Source of the DNA: Bacteroidota bacterium
Lineage (GTDB): Bacteria > Bacteroidota > Bacteroidia > Bacteroidales > UBA10428
Reading direction: 5' to 3'
Assembly: GCA_029268165.1 (NCBI GenBank)
Contig: JAJUGM010000059.1
Span: 1-11,886 of the forward strand
Length of the DNA stretch: 11,886 bases
The notes below the pieces were generated by a model that made no database searches, was not told the DNA's origin, and was given only the letters and a program-made list of their open reading frames with translations. The position numbers were made by a program, and so were the translations under genes. Positions 6,961 through 11,886 of the stretch are shown one piece after another. Each line of letters begins with the position of its first letter. Position 1 is the stretch's first letter.

Positions 6961-7018
6961 TAAGAAAAATCAACTTTTCCGGTTTGCTGGCGCTGCACCA
7001 GAAAAGTGATTTTTCTTA
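6961..7018. terminator. Palindrome 3: long hairpin, probable bidirectional terminator
   Basis: TAAGAAAAATC (6961-6971) pairs with GATTTTTCTTA (7008-7018), and ACTTTTC (6973-6979) with GAAAAGT (7001-7007), with one bulged A at 6972. A GGT/ACC pair then closes a GC-richer apical loop. The T-rich 3' arm (GATTTTTCTTA) and matching A-rich 5' arm are how bidirectional intrinsic terminators look in AT-rich genomes. It most likely ends the mnmA transcript, but no separate T-run follows the stem. Confidence 0.5.
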
Positions 7019-7269
7019 GTCATAAATCCATTGGTTCGCTCTTTCTGAGAGCTTCCTATGAAAAATTTACTTTAAAAAAATTTTTTATTCACCTGGATGT
7101 ATTTTTTTATTCATCATACTTGGGTTAAATATTATTATGTCTAACTAATGATGTATTATACAGAATATCAAAGTGATATGGTATTTAATGTATGAATTCA
7201 GAAGAAAAACTATCTTTTTAATTCTGTGTTGATTGGTTCAATTTTATGTTTTGTTTTGTATTTATACTG

Positions 7270-7277
7270 TATTTTTG
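7270..7277 (+). promoter_or_regulatory. -7 promoter element of the rubredoxin gene
   Basis: TATTTTTG is an exact TAnnTTTG match ending 26 nt before the rubredoxin ATG. A TTTTG at 7249-7253 lies 16 nt upstream of it, slightly closer than the usual -33 spacing. The region is T-rich, so a chance match cannot be excluded. Confidence 0.45.
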
Positions 7278-7303
7278 TTTTTAAAATTTAAAAATTCTTT
7301 TTC

Positions 7304-7465
7304 ATGAAAAAATATAAGTGCATTGTGTGTGGATACATCTATGATCCCGCAGAAGGCGATCCCGATGGTGGCGTAGCTCCAGGAACTCCTTTTGAAGAAA
7401 TACCTGAAGACTGGGTATGCCCTGTATGCGGCGTTACAAAGGCTGATTTTGAAGTAACCGATTAA
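7304..7465 (+). CDS. rub: Rubredoxin
   Basis: This 53-residue protein is a small cytosolic electron carrier that binds one iron through four cysteines. Both ligand pairs are present: KCIVCGYIYDP (Cys6, Cys9) and DWVCPVCGVTKADF (Cys39, Cys42). The conserved middle GDPDGGVAPGTPFEEIP and the aromatic positions (Tyr4, Tyr11, Tyr13, Phe30, Trp37, Phe49) are also present. Length is exactly typical. In anaerobes rubredoxin usually passes electrons to rubrerythrin, superoxide reductase or flavoprotein oxygen reductases, giving oxidative-stress protection; no such partner is encoded in this window, so the partner is unknown. It is a single-gene unit with its own -7 element, converging on pepD with 31 bp between the two stops. 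Confidence 0.96.
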   Translation: MKKYKCIVCGYIYDPAEGDPDGGVAPGTPFEEIPEDWVCPVCGVTKADFEVTD

Positions 7466-7496
7466 CTTACGGGCCTTTCAACTTCCTTTTGTCTGA

Positions 7497-8957
7497 TTAT
7501 TCGGAGGGGATATTTTTAAGCACTTCAGTCAGTAATTTCCAGAATTTTTCAGTGCTGTTAATATCAATGCGCTCATTGGGTGAATGGGCATCAACTATGG
7601 TAGGCCCGAATGATATCATATCCAGATAAGGGTATTTCTCAAGAAACAATCCGCATTCAAGCCCGGCATGAATGGCTTTAACCTTTGGCGGGGTATTAAA
7701 AATACGCTTATAGGTGTTTTCAGTGAGGGCTAATATAGCTGAGTTTGGATTAGGGTTCCATCCCGGATAACCTTCGGAGTGTTCAACCTTTGCTCCGGCA
7801 AGTTTAAAGGCGCTTCTGACCTTGTTGGCTATTACCTGTTTTGCAGCATCGTTGGAACTTCTCTGACTGGTGTTAATAATAATCAGGTTTGAGGGTTCAA
7901 ATTTAATCGAAGCCAGATTGGTTGATGTTTCCACCAGATCAGGCATTACTTTGCTCCAGGAAATAACACCATTAGGGCAAACATAAATGGCATTAAGCAA
8001 ACGTTCCTGCGGCTTCTTTTTAAGAATCCTGGTGGGTTTTTCAACCTCACGCATGGTTAATGAGAATTCGGGTTCTTCCACTTTTATTTCAGCCATCAGT
8101 CTTTTTGCATTTTCCTTTATAAATTCTTCGAAAACTTCGATATACTTTTCGGGCACAACAACAACTGCATACGCTTCACGTGGAATGGCATTCCTCAGAT
8201 TTCCGCCTTCAAAGATGACAAGTCGCATATCAAACCGGTTACGGCATTCCCAAAGAATTTCATTCAGTATTTTTATAGAATTACCCCGGTTTTTATGAAT
8301 GTCAGTCCCTGAGTGTCCACCGGTCAGGCCGCTTATGTCAATCCTGTAACTTTTGGAATTTAATGGTGAATTTTTTGATTTGTATTTAATTGAAGCAGTT
8401 GTGTTTATTCCACCGGCACAACCGATAAACAGTTCTCCTTCATCTTCTGAATCAAGGTTAATCAGTATTTTACTTCCAAAGAAATCACTTTCAAGGCATT
8501 TGGCTCCGTTCAGCCCGGTTTCCTCATCAACGGTGAACAAGCATTCAAGTGGTCCGTGCTTAGCCTCAGGATCAGTTAGTATTGCAAGCTGTGCAGCTAC
8601 ACCTATGCCATTGTCAGCGCCCAGTGTGGTATCTTTTGAACGCACCCAGTTACCGTCTATGTATGCCTGAATTGGGTCGGTTTCAAAGTTATGATTGCTG
8701 TTATTGTGCTTTTCACAAACCATATCAAGATGGCTCTGAAGACAAACAGGCATTAAATGTTCGTATCCTACTGTAGCAGGTTTACTAATTAATATATTTC
8801 CTGCTTTATCTTTTTTACAAGAAAGTTTATGTTGTTTTGCAACTGAATTAATATAATTGCCAATTTTCTCTTCTTTCTTCGAAGGCCTGGGTATTTGTAA
8901 AATTTCACTGAAATATTTCCACATTAACACAGGTTGTAAATCATTCAATGTGCCCAT
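7497..8957 (-). CDS. pepD: Aminoacyl-histidine dipeptidase (peptidase family M20C)
   Basis: It is predicted to be a cytosolic dinuclear zinc peptidase that cleaves Xaa-His and other dipeptides, for amino-acid recycling. The 486 residues match PepD length. Metal-site motifs in order are QSHLDMVCEK (His76, Asp78), TTLGADNGIGVA (Asp115, the bridging ligand), FTVDEETGLNGA (Glu145 catalytic base, Glu146 ligand), INLDSEDEGELFIG (Asp169), and near the C-terminus TIVDAHSPNERI (His458). GGHSGTDIHKNRGN, within the lid/dimerisation domain, is the usual substrate-site signature. All catalytic and metal positions are intact. No signal peptide is seen. The chosen ATG gives the usual N-terminus, with LQPVLMWKYFSEILQIPRPS at residues 7-26. 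It is transcribed alone, divergent from the permease gene. Confidence 0.96.
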   Translation of the reverse strand: MGTLNDLQPVLMWKYFSEILQIPRPSKKEEKIGNYINSVAKQHKLSCKKDKAGNILISKPATVGYEHLMPVCLQSHLDMVCEKHNNSNHNFETDPIQAYIDGNWVRSKDTTLGADNGIGVAAQLAILTDPEAKHGPLECLFTVDEETGLNGAKCLESDFFGSKILINLDSEDEGELFIGCAGGINTTASIKYKSKNSPLNSKSYRIDISGLTGGHSGTDIHKNRGNSIKILNEILWECRNRFDMRLVIFEGGNLRNAIPREAYAVVVVPEKYIEVFEEFIKENAKRLMAEIKVEEPEFSLTMREVEKPTRILKKKPQERLLNAIYVCPNGVISWSKVMPDLVETSTNLASIKFEPSNLIIINTSQRSSNDAAKQVIANKVRSAFKLAGAKVEHSEGYPGWNPNPNSAILALTENTYKRIFNTPPKVKAIHAGLECGLFLEKYPYLDMISFGPTIVDAHSPNERIDINSTEKFWKLLTEVLKNIPSE

Positions 8958-8976
8958 ATTTTTTTTAATTAAAATT

Positions 8977-8984
8977 TAAAAATA
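8977..8984 (-). promoter_or_regulatory. Possible -7 promoter element of pepD
   Basis: The minus strand reads TATTTTTA, one base from TAnnTTTG, ending 19 nt before the pepD ATG, the same spacing as at the ankyrin gene and mnmA. A TTTG lies 15 nt upstream, a little too close for an ideal -33 element. Confidence 0.35.
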
Positions 8985-9077
8985 GTTAATTATATCTAAC
9001 AAAAAAACACTTTCCGATGTTTTGACAAATATGTTTCTTTCCTGATACCAACCAGGCAGAGGCAAACAGTAAGCGTT

Positions 9078-9151
9078 CATCCGGCATCTGAAATCCGTTA
9101 TCTGTTATCCCTTACTATTCATTTATTAATCATCCAAAACCTGTTATCTGA
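9078..9151. repeat. Degenerate 7-bp tandem repeat, core NATCYGN
   Basis: Five consecutive heptamers are read from 9078: CATCCGG, CATCTGA, AATCCGT, TATCTGT, TATCCCT. A second, out-of-phase block from 9131 reads CATCCAA, AACCTGT, TATCTGA. The core ATC(C/T)G recurs every 7 bp. The tract shares this core and the same strand orientation with 3070-3127. Confidence 0.55.
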
Positions 9152-9194
9152 TAACAAATATCATCCTTCATGCAATTCATTTCTGAATTGATAT

Positions 9195-9202
9195 TATATT
9201 TG
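9195..9202 (+). promoter_or_regulatory. -7 promoter element of the permease gene
   Basis: TATATTTG matches TAnnTTTG exactly and ends 61 nt before the ATG. A second, one-mismatch element TACTTTCG overlaps the region at 9204-9211, so the exact start site is uncertain. The leader here, about 45-55 nt, is longer than for the other genes of the window. Confidence 0.4.
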
Positions 9203-9263
9203 TTACTTTCGCCTGAGGTGGAACCTGATTATCACAAAAATATTTCAATTCAGATAAAGAAAC

Positions 9264-11042
9264 ATGGTAAGTTTTGATTTGATATTGGTTTTATTAGTAC
9301 TTGCCTTTATTCTGGTTTCTTTATATTTTAATTTACTTGGTATTTCTTTTACTTTTTTAATTGGTGTTATTGCGCTTGGTGTGTTTGGTGTGCTTACACC
9401 CCGTGAAATTGTGAGCGGGTTAGGCAATGAACAGGTTGCTGTGGTGATACTTATTTTACTTTTTGGCGAAATACTTAGAAAAACTAACATTATAGAAAAC
9501 ATATTTGATTGGCGTTTCCGTAATGTCAGAAAGTATGGTGGCTTTCTTAGCAGGCTGGTAATGAATGTTGCCGGATTCTCAACTATATTGAATAATATTC
9601 CCCTTGTTGCCGTGATGATGCCCTATATTCACAGCTGGGCAAAACGTCATAATGTTTCCCCTTCTAAACTGCTTATACCTTTATCTTATGCGGCCATTCT
9701 GGGTGGCTCAGCAACACTGATAGGAACCTCTACTAATCTGATTGTCAATAGTATGGTAGAAGAGCAGAAACTTTTGCCTGATTTGCAACCTTTACAGATA
9801 TTCGATTTTTCTATGGTTGGCATTCCTATGATAATCATTGGCACACTATATCTGATATTATTCAGCAAACGACTTCTGCCTGATAAAAGGCCTATCTCCG
9901 ATGAGTTACAGTCACATAACCGTGAGTACATTATTGAGGCAAAGGTAAAAGCTAATTCTCATCTTATTGGTAAAACAATCGCCGAATCGGGATTGAATCA
10001 AATTCAGGGACTTGTACTTGCTGCTATATTAAGGAAATCATTCAGAATTACCTCCGTACCTTCTGATGTTATTTTAGATAAAGGTGATGTTTTAATTTTT
10101 GCTGGCGAAACAAAAAATATTGCAGACCTGATCAGTTCAAATTCAGGACTTATCTTGCCTGAGATAGGCATGTTAACAAAAATGCGAAAAGCAGAGGTTG
10201 TTGAGGTAGTAATTTCACAGAACTCAGCATTGACCAACCGTACTGTTCGTGACACTAATTTCAGAGGCAAATATGATGCTGCAATTATAGCCGTCCACAG
10301 AAACGGAGAGAAAATAGAAGGAAAAATCGGAAATGTTGTGCTTAGGGCTGGCGATGTACTGTTGCTATTTACCGGTGAGAACTTCATCAGCCGTGCTTCA
10401 GATACCCGCGATTTCTATTTCATTTCAAAAGTGTCGGAATACCTTAAACTTGAATGGTGGAAGAATGTCGTTCTGCTGGGAGGTTTGATGCTTGCCATTG
10501 TTCTTGCAGCTTTGCAGGTTACTTCATTGTTTATGGGGTTGATTATCATGGTACTGGTAGCCATGGTCATCAAAGTTACTACTCCAAAGGAAATTCCCGT
10601 CAGCATCGATTACAATATGGCTATGGTAGTGGTACTGTCACTGGCTCTCGGTACAGCTATGCTCAAATCAGGGGCTGCTGCATTTATGGCAAATGGTATG
10701 TTAACTTTATTTTTACCATTTGGTAAAACAGGAGTCCTCACAGGCGTTTATCTCATAACTGCTATTTTATCTGCCATAATAACCTCAAAAGGAGCCGTTG
10801 CTTTGATTTTTCCTGTGGCCATTTCCGTTGCCTCCAAAATGGGTGTTGATGCTGTGCCTTTTGTATTATCAGTGAGTTATGCAGCAGCATGTACATTTAT
10901 AACACCTCATAGCTACGATACCAACCTAATGGTATCCGGGCCCGGCGGATATTCATTCAGAGACTTTTTCCGTATAGGTTTCCCCTTAACCCTTATCTAT
11001 ATGATTGTGGCTTTAATTATATTGTCAGCAACCTATTTTTAG
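9264..11042 (+). CDS. SLC13/DASS-type permease with two RCK_C domains
   Basis: This 592-residue inner-membrane transporter belongs to the ion transporter superfamily of anion/sodium symporters. N-terminal helices (residues 5-70, 93-122, 137-165, 183-200) include the first binding hairpin, STILNNIPLVAVMMP (Asn110-Asn111), and the GTSTN turn at 154-158. Two RCK_C (TrkA-C-like) soluble domains occupy about 222-295 and 306-377, each ending in a GDVL(I/L)xFxGE motif (274-282 and 363-372). The C-terminal helices (402-590) carry the second repeat. This architecture is common for SLC13 permeases of unknown substrate (sulfate or carboxylates are candidates); the RCK domains probably gate in response to a ligand. 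The second hairpin is odd: where relatives have Asn-Asn, here residues 507-511 read TSKGA, followed later by PHSYDTN. Substrate cannot be assigned. It converges on the next gene with no space between stops. Confidence 0.92.
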   Translation: MVSFDLILVLLVLAFILVSLYFNLLGISFTFLIGVIALGVFGVLTPREIVSGLGNEQVAVVILILLFGEILRKTNIIENIFDWRFRNVRKYGGFLSRLVMNVAGFSTILNNIPLVAVMMPYIHSWAKRHNVSPSKLLIPLSYAAILGGSATLIGTSTNLIVNSMVEEQKLLPDLQPLQIFDFSMVGIPMIIIGTLYLILFSKRLLPDKRPISDELQSHNREYIIEAKVKANSHLIGKTIAESGLNQIQGLVLAAILRKSFRITSVPSDVILDKGDVLIFAGETKNIADLISSNSGLILPEIGMLTKMRKAEVVEVVISQNSALTNRTVRDTNFRGKYDAAIIAVHRNGEKIEGKIGNVVLRAGDVLLLFTGENFISRASDTRDFYFISKVSEYLKLEWWKNVVLLGGLMLAIVLAALQVTSLFMGLIIMVLVAMVIKVTTPKEIPVSIDYNMAMVVVLSLALGTAMLKSGAAAFMANGMLTLFLPFGKTGVLTGVYLITAILSAIITSKGAVALIFPVAISVASKMGVDAVPFVLSVSYAAACTFITPHSYDTNLMVSGPGGYSFRDFFRIGFPLTLIYMIVALIILSATYF

Positions 11043-11435
11043 CTATTGAATCATCATAATATCAACTACCGAATTTCCCGGCTTGTTGTCCTGATATCTG
11101 ATGAGCACATCATAAAATGCTGTCTTATTGCAAACAAAATTCAGGGTTTCGAAATATTTATCATTTAATACATTTGTTAATACAAGATTATCTGCATCCA
11201 GTAATTGCAATACAGCTTTTCCTGCATAATTATCCCTGTGGTTGGTGATTTTAAACTTATAGGTTGTCCCTTTGTTTAATTTTATTGTCATAAAATACTC
11301 GTTTTCGAAAGCATTGCTGCTTATCTTATCGAGTTTGAACTCAATCTGTTTGATGAATATTTCTTTCTGTCCGAAAACCTTGTCAACTCCTGTTACCAGG
11401 CATAAAAAAGAAAGTAAGCCCAAAATACGTATCAT
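11043..11435 (-). CDS. Small exported beta-rich protein, unknown function
   Basis: From the ATG at 11435 the product has 130 residues with a clear signal peptide (MIRILGLLSFLCLVTGVDKVFGQ, likely cut near residue 22). An 8-residue upstream extension would begin at a TTG at 11459 and is less likely. The mature part alternates hydrophobic residues, as in a single beta-sandwich domain: YFMTIKLNKGTTYKFKIT, then GKAVLQLLDADNLVLTN, then FVCNKTAFYDVLIRYQDN. From memory it resembles short exported Bacteroidota proteins with a GKAVLQLxD segment and a pre-peptidase-like fold; I cannot confirm this by search. No enzyme motif is seen. It lies 42 nt after the preceding minus-strand gene and has its own -7 element, so it may be transcribed both alone and by readthrough. 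Confidence 0.8.
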   Translation of the reverse strand: MIRILGLLSFLCLVTGVDKVFGQKEIFIKQIEFKLDKISSNAFENEYFMTIKLNKGTTYKFKITNHRDNYAGKAVLQLLDADNLVLTNVLNDKYFETLNFVCNKTAFYDVLIRYQDNKPGNSVVDIMMIQ

Positions 11436-11456
11436 GTTTTTGTTTTTAACAATCGG

Positions 11457-11464
11457 CAAATTTA
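11457..11464 (-). promoter_or_regulatory. -7 promoter element of the small exported protein gene
   Basis: The minus strand reads TAAATTTG (followed by C), an exact TAnnTTTG match ending 21 nt before the ATG at 11435. It sits inside the 42-nt gap between the two minus-strand genes, supporting a separate promoter and also the ATG start over the upstream TTG at 11459, which falls within the element itself. Confidence 0.5.
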
Positions 11465-11477
11465 ATAAAAGAAAATT

Positions 11478-11886
11478 TTATAACTGTTCTGCAGGCTTAA
11501 GCATCAGCCATTCATAATCAATATCCATTAGAATAAGCTTGGCGTTTTCAGATACTCTTTTGAGTTCTGTTTTCGCAAGTTCACGCATCAGCGCAATCAG
11601 TTCTGATTCATAAAAAGCTTTGTTAAGGCCTGTGCACTTCGTTTTGCCGTTTCTGATGTAAAACAAAGCCTTTACCTGCCTTTTTTCGTCCGTTGATTTT
11701 AGTGCACTCACCAGCGCATTTAACCGGCTCCAGGTGGCTGATTCCGCATTCCACCATGCCTGGGCTTTTTTAATACTCAGTGACTTAATCAGTTTTCTTT
11801 TTTCAATCACGGTCATTTTATCCAGCTTTTGTTTGTTGACAGTGTTGCTGATGTAATCGGGAAAAGTAGTCTGAATAAATGCATAA
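11478..11886 (-). CDS. Unrecognised protein, C-terminal part (5' end outside window)
   Basis: The reading frame is open from the right edge to the stop at 11478, about 135 residues. An internal ATG at 11816 could give a 112-residue protein, but the frame continues upstream without a stop (YAFIQTTFPDYISNTVNKQK), so the gene probably begins beyond 11886. The visible part is helical, Lys/Glu-rich and soluble-looking, with Trp21-Trp22 and Trp29 (counting from the internal Met) and a final segment AKLILMDIDYEWLMLKPAEQL. I recognise no domain, signal peptide or catalytic motif. It precedes the small exported protein gene on the same strand, 42 nt apart. Confidence 0.65.
   Translation of the reverse strand, partial: YAFIQTTFPDYISNTVNKQKLDKMTVIEKRKLIKSLSIKKAQAWWNAESATWSRLNALVSALKSTDEKRQVKALFYIRNGKTKCTGLNKAFYESELIALMRELAKTELKRVSENAKLILMDIDYEWLMLKPAEQL

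Larger units (their letters stand above)
6855..7303. other. Intergenic region between mnmA and rubredoxin
   Basis: This 449-bp gap has no open frame of interest on either strand. Its first part (6891-7018) holds three successive long inverted repeats. A small hairpin, GCTCT/AGAGC, is at 7038-7052 and an ATATCA/TGATAT repeat is at 7165-7179. The remainder is very AT-rich and ends in a -7 promoter element for the rubredoxin gene. Confidence 0.6.
8958..9263. other. Divergent intergenic region between pepD and the permease gene
   Basis: This 306-bp region contains a near-consensus -7 element for pepD (8977-8984), a degenerate 7-bp repeat tract (9078-9151) like the one upstream of zwf, and a consensus -7 element facing the permease gene (9195-9202). 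No coding frame was recognised. Confidence 0.6.

Noticed and set aside
6891..7018. Insertion sequence or classic MITE
   Set aside because: The three palindromes have unrelated arms, and I saw no shared terminal inverted repeats or flanking target duplication.
6855..7303. tRNA, riboswitch or known small RNA gene in the mnmA-rubredoxin gap
   Set aside because: No cloverleaf, CCA end or recognisable aptamer motif was found on either strand by eye.
10004..10387. Minus-strand open frame opposite the permease RCK_C region
   Set aside because: Ser/Thr/Pro/Ile-rich composition typical of antisense reading of a hydrophobic gene, with no recognisable motif or promoter.
10454..10726. Plus-strand frame with Ser, Gly, His and Tyr-rich sequence inside the permease gene
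   Set aside because: It is the +1/+2 reading of a well-supported membrane protein gene; no independent start signals.

Overview
The window looks like ordinary chromosomal DNA from a member of the Bacteroidota, probably a Bacteroidales-type anaerobe or a close relative. The supports are AT-rich DNA with very AT-rich intergenic gaps, no clear Shine-Dalgarno sequences, several TAnnTTTG-type -7 promoter elements (the Bacteroidota sigma-factor consensus) just upstream of starts, a stand-alone rubredoxin, a PepD-type Xaa-His dipeptidase, and small exported proteins of types common in this phylum. No rRNA, tRNA, CRISPR array, IS element, integrase or phage gene was seen. The species cannot be named from sequence alone.

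Layout. Positions 1-315 have no convincing gene but hold two hairpins. Positions 316-2950 are minus-strand: an exported ankyrin-repeat protein with a beta-rich, barrel-like C-terminus, then a small cysteine-containing lipoprotein, then a class I O-methyltransferase 7 nt downstream of it. A divergent promoter region (2951-3301) separates these from a plus-strand pair, zwf and pgl (2 nt apart), which encode the first two steps of the oxidative pentose phosphate pathway; the third gene, gnd, is absent here. mnmA (tRNA 2-thiouridylase, TTG start) follows with its own promoter. A 449-bp gap after mnmA holds three consecutive long palindromes and then leads into a 53-codon rubredoxin gene. Rubredoxin converges on pepD (minus). 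A second divergent region (8958-9263) separates pepD from an SLC13/DASS-type permease carrying two RCK_C domains (plus). The permease converges, with zero intergenic bases, on two minus-strand genes: a small exported beta protein and the 3' part of an unrecognised gene that runs off the right edge.

How the genes fit together. Only zwf-pgl is a clear pathway unit (NADPH production from glucose-6-phosphate). The O-methyltransferase and lipoprotein are transcriptionally close. The others are single-gene units of central or housekeeping character: tRNA thiolation, peptide turnover, electron transfer and anion transport.

I do not see a defence, mobile or secondary-metabolism system. The least explained features are the triple-palindrome cluster after mnmA, the degenerate 7-bp repeats that occur in both divergent promoter regions, the ankyrin/beta-barrel fusion, and a permease whose second substrate/ion-binding hairpin has lost its usual Asn-Asn in favour of Ser-Lys.
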